Of a DNA stretch of 8,235 nt, positions 1-5,988 are shown piece by piece (positions within the stretch are counted from its first letter, which is position 1; every line of letters begins with the position of its first letter). The position numbers and the translations under genes were made by a program. Source of the DNA: Carnobacterium_A sp049673005 (GTDB lineage: Bacteria > Bacillota > Bacilli > Lactobacillales > Carnobacteriaceae); the NCBI RefSeq assembly GCF_049673005.1, contig NZ_JBATXB010000101.1, positions 1-8,235 on the forward strand. The letters run 5' to 3'. The notes below the pieces were generated by a model. That model did no database searches. It saw only the letters and a list, made by a program, of their open reading frames with translations, and was not told the DNA's origin.

Positions 1-120
1 CCTCGAGCTTCCTTCAGATTCCACCTCACGGTGGACACCCTTGCTTTCAGCTATGTGCTTACCGCTAATCGGTCGCACTCAGGACTTTCACCTGCTAGAG
101 CTCGCCCATGCTGGGCGAAC
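1..120 (-). mobile_element. Group II intron, 5' end (group IIC type), partial
   Basis: Read on the minus strand from 120 towards 1, this stretch has the conserved 5' end of a bacterial group II intron: GTTCGCCCAGCATGGGC at the start, a CAGGTGAAAGTCCTG hairpin, then CAAGGGTGTCC, a short stem and GGAATCTGAAGGAAGC. This is the first part of ribozyme domain I. From memory, the same landmarks in the same order occur in the Oceanobacillus iheyensis group IIC intron of known structure. The first bases, GTTCG, differ at the third position from the usual GUGYG. The rest of domain I, any reverse transcriptase/maturase gene and the 3' end lie outside the window, so whether it is complete or mobile cannot be judged. 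The 5' exon is the U-tract of the pdh terminator, which fits the known preference of group IIC introns for sites just after intrinsic terminators. Confidence 0.82.
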
Positions 121-152
121 AAAAAAACACCTATTCAATTAAGAATAAGTGC
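121..152 (-). terminator. Rho-independent terminator of the pdh operon
   Basis: On the minus strand, GCACTTATTC (152-143) pairs with GAATAGGTGT (136-127) over 10 bp with two G-U pairs, around a 6-base loop, and is followed by a run of T (126-121). It lies about 60 bases after the pdhD stop codon. A T-run (153-158) also follows the stem on the plus strand, so it may work in both directions. The group II intron starts at the base right after the minus-strand T-run. Confidence 0.85.
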
Positions 153-211
153 TTTTTTCATTCTGGACATGTCTTTATTGGAACAACAAAGACAGTTATG
201 CTCTATTTAAA

Positions 212-1618
212 TTACATGTGGATTGGTAATCCTAATGCTAATTCTGAAGCATCCATAACTGTTTCAGCTAAAGATGGGTGAGCGTGAATAGTTAATGCTA
301 TATCTTCTGCTACCATCCCAGCTTCAATAGCTAATCCTATTTCAGCAATTACATCGCTAGCACCAATACCAGCGATTTGAGCTCCTACGATCAGACCATC
401 ATCTTTATTCGTTACTAAACGCACGAATCCTTCAGTAGCATTTAAAGAAAGTGCACGACCATTACCAGCTAGCGGGAATTTAGATGCCTTAACATCCATC
501 CCTTTTTCTTTAGCTTCTGCAACAGTTAATCCTACAACTGCCAATTCTGGATCTGTAAACGCTACAGCTGGCATTGCTTTATAATCAACAGCTACTTTTT
601 TACCAGAGATTGCTTCTGCAGCAATTTTTGCTTCATAACTTGCTTTGTGAGCTAATGCTGCACCAGGAACAATATCACCAATGGCGAAAATATTTTTAAC
701 GCTTGTACGTCCTTGCTCATCTACTTTAACTAGCCCACGGTCAGTCATTTCAACTCCAGCACCTTCTAAGCCAAGCTCATCTGTATTAGGACGACGGCCA
801 ACGGTTACCATAACGTAGTCAGCATCAATTGATTTTTCTGTGCCGTTTACTTCATACTTAACTGTTACACCATTTTCAGTTTCAATAGCTTCTTTAGCCA
901 TTGCAGACGTTTCAATAGTTACACCTTTTTTAGCAAAGTTCGTTGTTACATATTTGATCATGTCTTTTTCAAAAGTAGGCATGATAGAAGCAGTTCCTTC
1001 TAAAATAGTTACTTCAGCTCCTAAATTAGCATATGCGCCAGCAAGTTCACTACCAATGTAGCCTCCACCAACAACAATTAACTTTTTAGGTACTTCTTGT
1101 AAAGCTAATCCACCTGTTGAATCAATAACACGTTTCCCAAATTTGAATCCTTTTATTTCAATTGGACGGCTACCAGTTGCAACGATTGCGTTGTTGAAAG
1201 AATAAGTTTGGCCAGAATTTGCTCCCATAACGCGCATAGTGTGCTCGTCATTGAAATAAGCTTCTCCTCTTAAAATTTCAACTTTATTTTTTTTCAATAA
1301 ACTCTCGACACCTTTGGTAAGAGTCGATACTACTTTATTGTTTTTCCATTCTTGAGTTTTAGCAAAGTCTAAAACAACATTCTCAGCTGTGATTCCAAAA
1401 GTTTCTGAATGCATAGCATCTTGGTAATGATGTCCCGCGCTAATCAAAGCCTTTGATGGAATACAACCAACGTTTAAACAAACGCCTCCGATATTTTCTC
1501 TTTCTACGATGGCTACTTTTTGTCCCATTTGAGCGGCACGTATAGCTGCAACATAACCCCCTGGGCCCGAACCAATAACAACTGTATCTAACTCTATTGC
1601 GAAATCTCCTACTACCAT
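212..1618 (-). CDS. pdhD: Dihydrolipoamide dehydrogenase, E3 of pyruvate dehydrogenase
   Basis: This 468-residue FAD enzyme reoxidises the dihydrolipoyl arms of E2 and passes the electrons to NAD+, the last step of the pyruvate dehydrogenase cycle in the cytoplasm. The FAD-binding GSGPGG motif is at residues 16-21. The redox-active disulfide is C47/C52 in GGVCLNVGC. A second Rossmann motif, GGGYIG, is followed by an acidic residue in TILEG, which suits NAD rather than NADP. The second FAD motif ends in AIGD. The C-terminal dimer region carries the catalytic pair H447 and E452 in HAHPSLAE. The length is normal for the family. The ATG is preceded by AAGGTG, 8 bases away and touching the pdhC stop codon; only 13 bases separate the two genes, so they are coupled. 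It is the last gene of the operon. The same E3 may also serve other 2-oxoacid dehydrogenases, but its place here argues for the Pdh complex first. Confidence 0.97.
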   Translation of the reverse strand: MVVGDFAIELDTVVIGSGPGGYVAAIRAAQMGQKVAIVERENIGGVCLNVGCIPSKALISAGHHYQDAMHSETFGITAENVVLDFAKTQEWKNNKVVSTLTKGVESLLKKNKVEILRGEAYFNDEHTMRVMGANSGQTYSFNNAIVATGSRPIEIKGFKFGKRVIDSTGGLALQEVPKKLIVVGGGYIGSELAGAYANLGAEVTILEGTASIMPTFEKDMIKYVTTNFAKKGVTIETSAMAKEAIETENGVTVKYEVNGTEKSIDADYVMVTVGRRPNTDELGLEGAGVEMTDRGLVKVDEQGRTSVKNIFAIGDIVPGAALAHKASYEAKIAAEAISGKKVAVDYKAMPAVAFTDPELAVVGLTVAEAKEKGMDVKASKFPLAGNGRALSLNATEGFVRLVTNKDDGLIVGAQIAGIGASDVIAEIGLAIEAGMVAEDIALTIHAHPSLAETVMDASELALGLPIHM

Positions 1619-1631
1619 TTTTAACTCACCT

Positions 1632-3239
1632 TTATCCTTCCATCAATAATAATTCTGGATCAGCAAGCAATGTTTTTAATTCATTCATTGCTTTTTGTGC
1701 AGTTGCTCCATCGATAATACGGTGGTCAAAACTTAACGATAATTGCATAACTGGTGCTACAACAATTTCGTCATCTGCATTTACTACTGCTTTTTTAGCA
1801 ATACGACCTACACCTAAGATAGCAACTTCTGGGTAATTGATAACAGGTGTAAACCAACCGCCACCAATTGAACCAATATTACTTACTGAGATAGAACCGT
1901 TGCTCATTTCATTTCCTGCCAATTTACCTTCTGTAGCTTTTCCAGAAAGTTCAGTAATTTCTCCGGCAATAGTAAAGATACTCTTAGCATCTGCATCTTT
2001 AATAACTGGTACAAATAAACCACGATCAGTATCAGTAGCAATACCAATGTTAAAGTAATGTTTGTAAACAACCTCGTTAGTCGTATCATCAATTGAAGCG
2101 TTTAATGCTGGATATTTACGTAAAACAGAAACAATTGCTTTAACAACGTAAGGTAAGAATGTTAGTTTAATACCTTTCGCTGCTGCAATATCTTTGAAAT
2201 GCTTACGGTGAGCCATTAATTTAGTTGAGTCAACTTCATCGAATAAAGTAACATGTGGAGCAGTTGCTTTACTATTTACCATTGCTTTAGCGATAGCTTT
2301 GCGCATTGGAGTCATTGGTTCGCGAGTTTCACGTTCGCTTTGATCAGACTTAAACGCTTTAGCTGGAGCTGCTGCTTTAGCTGTTGGAGCTTGTTTTGTA
2401 GCAGGAGCCTCAGTAGTTTTTACTGCACTTGTTGTTGGTGCAGAAGTTGAACCGTTTTTGCTAAAGTTTGTAATATCTTCTCTTGTTACGCGATTGTGTT
2501 TTCCAGTTGGTGTAACTAACGTAATATCAACATCGTTTTCACGTGCAAATTGACGTACTGAAGGCATAGCCTGTACGCGTTTAGCAGAGTCAGAAGCTTT
2601 AACTACATTTGCTGATTCTTTTGTTTGAGTTGTTTCTTGAGTTGCTTTTTCAGTAGCAGGTGCTGCACTTTCAGTATTGTGTTCAGGTGAATCAATCTCA
2701 ACGATTACTTGACCAACGTTAGCAACTGTTCCTTCTGATACTAAAATATGTTTAATTGTTCCAGTTACAGGTGAAGCAATTTCTTCAACTGATTTATCGT
2801 TTTGGATTTCTACGATTGAATCTTCTTCTTTGATTTCATCGCCTTCAGCTACTAACCATTTTACGATTTCGCCTTCTGCCATTCCTTCTCCAACATCCGG
2901 TAATTTGAACTGGTAGAAAGAAGTCGTTTGAGTACTTGAAGCATTTTCTTGAGTTGGAGCTGCTGGAGCTGGAGCTGTCGTCTCCTCCTCATCTTCATGT
3001 CCTGGAGCATCAATTTCAACAATAACGTCACCAACATTAGCAACTGTTCCTTCTGATACTAAAATCTTTTTGATTGTTCCAGAAACTGGTGAAGCTATCT
3101 CTTCAACTGATTTATCATTTTGAATTTCTACGATTGAATCTTCTTCTTTAATAACATCGCCTTCAGCTACTAACCATTTTACGATTTCGCCTTCTGCCAT
3201 TCCTTCTCCAACATCCGGTAATTTAAATTTAAAAGCCAT
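1632..3239 (-). CDS. pdhC: Dihydrolipoamide acetyltransferase, E2 of pyruvate dehydrogenase, two lipoyl domains
   Basis: This is the 535-residue core subunit that takes the acetyl group from E1 on lipoyl arms and transfers it to CoA. Domains in order: lipoyl domain 1 (about 1-77, lipoylated lysine K43 in NDKSVEE); an acidic then Ala/Pro/Thr-rich linker (78-107); lipoyl domain 2 (about 108-183, K149); a second Ala/Thr/Lys-rich linker (184-218); the peripheral subunit-binding domain (about 222-259, MPSVRQFARE to NRVTREDI); a third Ala/Thr/Pro-rich linker to about 305; and the acyltransferase domain to the end, with the catalytic motif DHRIIDG (H506, D510). Bacillus E2 has one lipoyl domain, whereas E. 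faecalis E2 is known to have two. The two domains here differ at only 4 of 72 residues. The start has an AAGGG-type ribosome binding site about 12 bases upstream. The gene follows pdhB after a 144-base gap and is coupled to pdhD. Confidence 0.97.
   Translation of the reverse strand: MAFKFKLPDVGEGMAEGEIVKWLVAEGDVIKEEDSIVEIQNDKSVEEIASPVSGTIKKILVSEGTVANVGDVIVEIDAPGHEDEEETTAPAPAAPTQENASSTQTTSFYQFKLPDVGEGMAEGEIVKWLVAEGDEIKEEDSIVEIQNDKSVEEIASPVTGTIKHILVSEGTVANVGQVIVEIDSPEHNTESAAPATEKATQETTQTKESANVVKASDSAKRVQAMPSVRQFARENDVDITLVTPTGKHNRVTREDITNFSKNGSTSAPTTSAVKTTEAPATKQAPTAKAAAPAKAFKSDQSERETREPMTPMRKAIAKAMVNSKATAPHVTLFDEVDSTKLMAHRKHFKDIAAAKGIKLTFLPYVVKAIVSVLRKYPALNASIDDTTNEVVYKHYFNIGIATDTDRGLFVPVIKDADAKSIFTIAGEITELSGKATEGKLAGNEMSNGSISVSNIGSIGGGWFTPVINYPEVAILGVGRIAKKAVVNADDEIVVAPVMQLSLSFDHRIIDGATAQKAMNELKTLLADPELLLMEG
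2691..3224 (-). repeat. Duplicated lipoyl-domain coding units within pdhC
   Basis: The two units, 3009-3224 (residues 6-77) and 2691-2906 (residues 112-183), are in-frame copies offset by 318 bases (106 codons). A block of 70 bases, 3155-3224 and 2837-2906, is identical in both, including the third codon positions; differences are concentrated in the rest of each unit. This is clear from direct comparison. The cause, either a recent duplication or gene conversion between the copies, is inferred. Confidence 0.9.
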
Positions 3240-3280
3240 TTTTGATTTTCTTCCCTTCTATATTAGAAATTCTATTTTTT

Positions 3281-3306
3281 AACTTATACAATTACTCAAA
3301 TAAGTT
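3281..3306. other. Small inverted repeat upstream of pdhC
   Basis: AACTTAT (3281-3287) and ATAAGTT (3300-3306) form a 7-bp dyad around a 12-base spacer, about 45-65 bases before the pdhC start. It sits between the larger pdhB-pdhC hairpin and the pdhC ribosome binding site. On the minus strand it is followed by AAAAAA, so it is not a terminator for the operon. A role as a leader structure or operator is only possible. Confidence 0.35.
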
Positions 3307-3365
3307 AAAATCAATAGATGCAACCATTTATCGTTTAATCAAATGGCTTACATCTATTGTTTTTT
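3307..3365. terminator. Long hairpin in the pdhB-pdhC gap, terminator-like
   Basis: CAATAGATG (3312-3320) pairs perfectly with CATCTATTG (3351-3359), and inside it CCATTT pairs with AAATGG. On the plus strand it is followed at once by six T (3360-3365), a normal intrinsic terminator shape for transcription entering the gap from the pdhC side. On the minus strand, the direction of the operon, the stem is followed only by ATTTTAA, a broken and weak U-tract. For the operon it could therefore act as a partial terminator or a stem that protects or processes the mRNA between pdhAB and pdhCD. No plus-strand gene needing a terminator is visible nearby. Confidence 0.65.
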
Positions 3366-3383
3366 AGTTTAATAATCTATTCG

Positions 3384-4361
3384 TTAGAAGTTGTAAACTT
3401 CTTTTACTTTCTCTGCAATATCTGTAGCATTTGGCAACCAAGCGCCCTCAGCTAAACCGAATGGGAATACTGTATCTGGAGCAGCAACACGACCAATTGG
3501 AGCTTCTAGTGAAAGAACTGCACGTTCTGCAATTTCGGACATTACCATTGCACCAACACCTGCTTGGCGTTGCGCCTCTTGAACAACTACAACACGACCA
3601 GTTTTTTCAACTGAAGCAATAATAGTTTCAATATCCAATGGAGAAACTGTTCTTAAATCTACGATTTCTACAGAGATACCTTCTTTTTCTAAGTCATCAG
3701 CTGCTTTAAGTGCTTCACGGACCATAGCACCGTAAGTGATAATAGAAACGTCTTTACCCTCACGAGAAATAGCAGCTTTTCCTAATGGAACAGTGTAAGA
3801 TTCTTCAGGTACTTCGTCACGGAATGAACGGTATAATTTCATATGTTCAATAAATACAACAGGATCATTGTCACGAAGAGCTGAAATTAATAAGCCTTTC
3901 GCATCATAAGGATTTGAAGGAATAACTACTTTCAAACCTGGTGATTGAGTCATCAAACCTTCTAAGTTGTCTGAGTGCATTTCTGGTGTATGAACACCCC
4001 CACCAAATGGCATACGGATTGTAATCGGTAAACTACGTGTGCTTCCCATACGGTAACGCGTACGTGCAGCTTGACCAGCTATTGAGTCTAATACCTCAAA
4101 TATAAATCCAATAAATTGGATTTCTGGAACAGGGCGGAATCCTTGTAAAGCTAAACCAATAGCCATACCACCGATACCGGATTCAGCAAGAGGTGTATCA
4201 GAAACTCTCTCTTCACCAAACTTCTCTTGTAAACCTGCTGTGGCACGGAATACTCCACCATTTTTCCCAACATCTTCTCCAAAAACTAAAATATCTTGAT
4301 CGCGTTCCATTTCTTGTTCAAGTGCTTCAGTGATTGCTTGAATCATTGTTTTTTGTGCCAT
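3384..4361 (-). CDS. pdhB: Pyruvate dehydrogenase E1 component, beta subunit
   Basis: With PdhA this 325-residue protein forms the alpha2beta2 E1 enzyme that uses thiamine diphosphate to decarboxylate pyruvate and acetylate the lipoyl arms of E2. Visible family features are the N-terminal GEDVGKNGGVF segment (residues 28-38), the glutamate E60 in TPLAESG that activates the thiamine ring, and H129 in GGGVHTPEMHSD, matching the catalytic His of the Geobacillus E1 beta. The C-terminal transketolase domain follows, with VVVQEAQRQAG near the subunit interface. The length is typical. The ATG lies 2 bases after the pdhA stop, and its strong AAAGGAG site (4379-4373) lies inside the end of pdhA with an 11-base spacing, so translation of the two subunits is likely coupled, as suits a fixed 1:1 complex. 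A branched-chain 2-oxoacid E1 is less likely given the operon and high similarity to PDH proteins. Confidence 0.96.
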   Translation of the reverse strand: MAQKTMIQAITEALEQEMERDQDILVFGEDVGKNGGVFRATAGLQEKFGEERVSDTPLAESGIGGMAIGLALQGFRPVPEIQFIGFIFEVLDSIAGQAARTRYRMGSTRSLPITIRMPFGGGVHTPEMHSDNLEGLMTQSPGLKVVIPSNPYDAKGLLISALRDNDPVVFIEHMKLYRSFRDEVPEESYTVPLGKAAISREGKDVSIITYGAMVREALKAADDLEKEGISVEIVDLRTVSPLDIETIIASVEKTGRVVVVQEAQRQAGVGAMVMSEIAERAVLSLEAPIGRVAAPDTVFPFGLAEGAWLPNATDIAEKVKEVYNF

Positions 4362-4363
4362 AA

Positions 4364-5473
4364 TTATTTATTCTCCTTTGCTTCAAAAGTCGCAATTTGT
4401 TCTTTAATCACTTGCGTTGGCTCTTCATACATATTTTTCAAAAAGTCTGAAACTTTTTGTTTAGGTACTTGATCAGCCTCTTTAGCAGATGCTTTAATTT
4501 CTTCTTGAGTTTTTTCAATTAATGCTTGTTCTTTTTCTTCAGACCATAAGCCTTTTTCAGTTAAGAAGTTACGGTAACGAATCAGTGGATCACGTTGTTC
4601 CCAATAGTCGAAACTTTCTTGATCACGGTAACGTGTTGGGTCATCTCCAGAAGTTGAGTGAGGACCAAAACGAGACGTTACAGTTTCAATTAAGACAGGC
4701 CCATTTCCTGCGATTGCCCATTCTCTTGCTTGTTTTGTAACTGCGTATACAGCTAATGGATCCATTCCATCAACTTGAATCCCTGGAATTCCAACGGCAA
4801 CAGCTTTTTGAGCCAATGTCGTAGCTGCAGTTTGTTTATGACGTGGTGTTGAGATTGCATAACCATTATTTTGAATGAAGAAAACTACTGGAGCTTTATA
4901 AACGCCCGCAAAATTTAATCCTTCATAAAAATCTCCTTGTGATGAACCGCCATCACCAGTATAAGTGAATGCTACATTTGGTTTATTGCGTTTTTTCAAT
5001 CCAATTCCTGCTCCTGCAGCTTGGATGATTTGTGCACCGATAATAATTTGAGGTGGCATAGCGTGTAAGTCTTCAGGATAGTGATTCCCTTCAGCATGTC
5101 CGCGTGACCATAAGAAAGCTTTATAAACTGGTAACCCATGTTGAATTAATTGAGGAATGTCACGGTATCCTGGGAATAATTCATCTTCTTTTTCAAACGC
5201 AAAATAACTTGCCATTTGAGATGCTTCTTGTCCAGCAGTTGGAGCATAAAAACCTAAACGTCCTTGACGAGCTAAAGCCATTGAGCGTTCATGTAAGATA
5301 CGAGACCAAACCATTTTCTCCATTAATTCCACTAATTTTTCATCTGACAATTCTGGCATAATGTCCTTATTAACAACTTTACCATCCTTATCTAAGATTT
5401 GTACCATTGGAAAAGCTGCATCAACAGCGCTCAACAATGCTTCAAAATCTACGGGTTGTTTCTTGTTAGCCAT
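4364..5473 (-). CDS. pdhA: Pyruvate dehydrogenase E1 component, alpha subunit
   Basis: This is the thiamine-diphosphate-binding subunit of E1, first gene of the operon. From the start at 5473 it has 369 residues, the usual length. The thiamine diphosphate motif runs from GDGGSSQGD (173-181) to QNN (201-203). The conserved loop FGPHSTSGDDPTRYRDQ (269-285) includes H272, S273 and S275 and is typical of E1 alpha. RQGRLGFYAPTAGQEA (69-84) is the usual N-terminal segment. The frame is open back to an ATG at 5500, which would add nine residues (MQKERNGLQ), but no ribosome binding site precedes that ATG. The ATG at 5473 has AGAGAGGA about 11 bases upstream and starts MANKKQ, like enterococcal PdhA. 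In the longer reading, that binding site would be translated. The leader upstream has a perfect dyad and a Rex-like operator. Confidence 0.95.
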   Translation of the reverse strand: MANKKQPVDFEALLSAVDAAFPMVQILDKDGKVVNKDIMPELSDEKLVELMEKMVWSRILHERSMALARQGRLGFYAPTAGQEASQMASYFAFEKEDELFPGYRDIPQLIQHGLPVYKAFLWSRGHAEGNHYPEDLHAMPPQIIIGAQIIQAAGAGIGLKKRNKPNVAFTYTGDGGSSQGDFYEGLNFAGVYKAPVVFFIQNNGYAISTPRHKQTAATTLAQKAVAVGIPGIQVDGMDPLAVYAVTKQAREWAIAGNGPVLIETVTSRFGPHSTSGDDPTRYRDQESFDYWEQRDPLIRYRNFLTEKGLWSEEKEQALIEKTQEEIKASAKEADQVPKQKVSDFLKNMYEEPTQVIKEQIATFEAKENK

Positions 5474-5526
5474 TTGTAAACCATTCCTCTCTTTTTGCAT
5501 TCTAATTTTTAATAAATTTCTGTTTT

Positions 5527-5547
5527 ATACAGTTAATCAAACTGTAT
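5527..5547. promoter_or_regulatory. Perfect dyad in the pdh leader (possible operator)
   Basis: ATACAGTT (5527-5534) and AACTGTAT (5540-5547) are perfect inverted copies around AATCA, centred about 64 bases before the pdhA start. On the minus strand the right end contains TATAAA, which could serve as a -10 element, although no clear -35 lies at the proper distance. It could be a repressor operator or a leader hairpin. There is no U-tract after it on the minus strand, so it is not a simple terminator. The regulator is unknown. Confidence 0.45.
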
Positions 5548-5590
5548 TAGTGCAATCTGTTTGCTCATTTAATTTACCACTATTTTTCTA

Positions 5591-5618
5591 GTTATGCAAG
5601 CATATCAACGTTTTTCAA
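5591..5618 (-). promoter_or_regulatory. Candidate pdh promoter
   Basis: On the minus strand, TTGAAA (5618-5613) and CATAAC (5596-5591) are 16 bases apart, giving a moderate sigma-A-type promoter with a start near 5584 and a leader of about 110 bases. In such AT-rich DNA similar matches arise by chance. The TGAAATAAT extended -10 inside the Rex-like site and the TATAAA in the dyad are rivals. Confidence 0.3.
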
Positions 5619-5675
5619 GGTAAAACAGCTTATTATTAATGGATAGCAAGAGATAAAGTACGTTTTTATTTCAAG

Positions 5676-5693
5676 TCGTGAATTATTTCACTA
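5676..5693. promoter_or_regulatory. Rex-like redox operator upstream of pdhA
   Basis: TCGTGAATTATTTCACTA matches the Rex consensus TTGTGAANNNNTTCACAA at 12 of 14 fixed positions and has perfect inner arms GTGAA and TTCAC. Rex is an NADH-sensing repressor of fermentation and other NAD(H)-linked genes in Gram-positive bacteria; its binding is relieved at high NADH/NAD+. On the minus strand the site includes TGAAATAAT, an extended -10 of the type TGN-AATAAT, so a bound repressor could block a pdh promoter here. No good -35 lies at the right distance. Control of pdh by Rex is inferred from position and sequence only. Confidence 0.55.
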
Positions 5694-5940
5694 CTAATTT
5701 AAAAGGGTTTTTTTCAATATTTCCCTTTGCATAAAAAGTATATAAGTATAAAATTGATGAAATGAACCTCTATCTGTTATATAATTTTAAAAAAACTGTA
5801 TTATTATCGATACAGAATAAAACATATATATTCCATGTTTTTAATTTCACAAAAAGAGATATCATTAGAATTCTCTCATTATCTTATTTTATTCTATACT
5901 TTTTTTCTCAAAGATTTCATATGTTTTGAAAATTATATAT

Positions 5941-5973
5941 AAATAAAAAAGAAACAGATATAATATCTGTTCC
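5941..5973 (-). terminator. Rho-independent terminator of gdhA
   Basis: On the minus strand, GGAACAGATA (5973-5964) pairs with TATCTGTTTC (5960-5951) over 10 bp with one G-U pair and a 3-base loop, followed by TTTTTTATTT. It begins 15 bases after the gdhA stop codon. This closes gdhA as a single-gene unit and separates it from the pdh operon. Confidence 0.85.
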
Positions 5974-5988
5974 TTATATTTATATGAT

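Larger units (their letters stand above)
5474..5940. other. Long AT-rich non-coding region upstream of pdhA
   Basis: About 470 bases between the pdhA start and the gdhA terminator hold no convincing gene on either strand. They contain the pdhA ribosome binding site, an 8-bp dyad (5527-5547), possible promoters on the minus strand, a Rex-like operator (5676-5693), and a second copy of the dyad half-site sequence (5794-5801 and 5810-5815). The stretch 5820-5940 is extremely AT-rich with nothing I can name. The length suits a regulated promoter with a long leader, or a small RNA that cannot be recognised by eye. Confidence 0.7.

Noticed and set aside
1..120. The structured left edge as part of an rRNA or RNase P RNA
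   Set aside because: The order of landmarks fits the 5' domain of a group II intron (GAAAGTCC, CAAGGGTGTCC, GGAATCTGAAGGAAGC), and no rRNA or RNase P core motifs are present.
170..194. A 7-bp inverted repeat, TGTCTTT and AAAGACA, between pdhD and its terminator
   Set aside because: Short stem with an 11-base loop and no T-run; the proper terminator is at 121-152. Probably chance.
2253..2450. Open frames on the strand opposite to the pdh genes, such as this one and others at 840-1061, 1837-2058 and 4522-4740
   Set aside because: They are mirror frames of highly conserved enzymes, lack ribosome binding sites, and have compositions such as Trp, Ser and Cys runs produced by reading the real gene backwards.
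5600..5670. A catabolite-responsive element (cre) near the CG steps at 5609 and 5661
   Set aside because: Aligned on the CG, neither strand has the TG and CA at the required distances; the spacing is off by one base at 5609, so it is not a credible CcpA site.
5702..5728. AAAGGG and CCCTTT arms as a terminator
   Set aside because: Only 6 bp with a long A/T loop, no gene ends there, and the T-run lies inside the loop rather than after the stem.
5770..5865. A 31-codon frame on the minus strand upstream of pdhA, starting MISLFVKLK
   Set aside because: It has no good ribosome binding site, lies in extremely AT-rich DNA and shows no recognisable protein pattern; chance frames of this size are expected.
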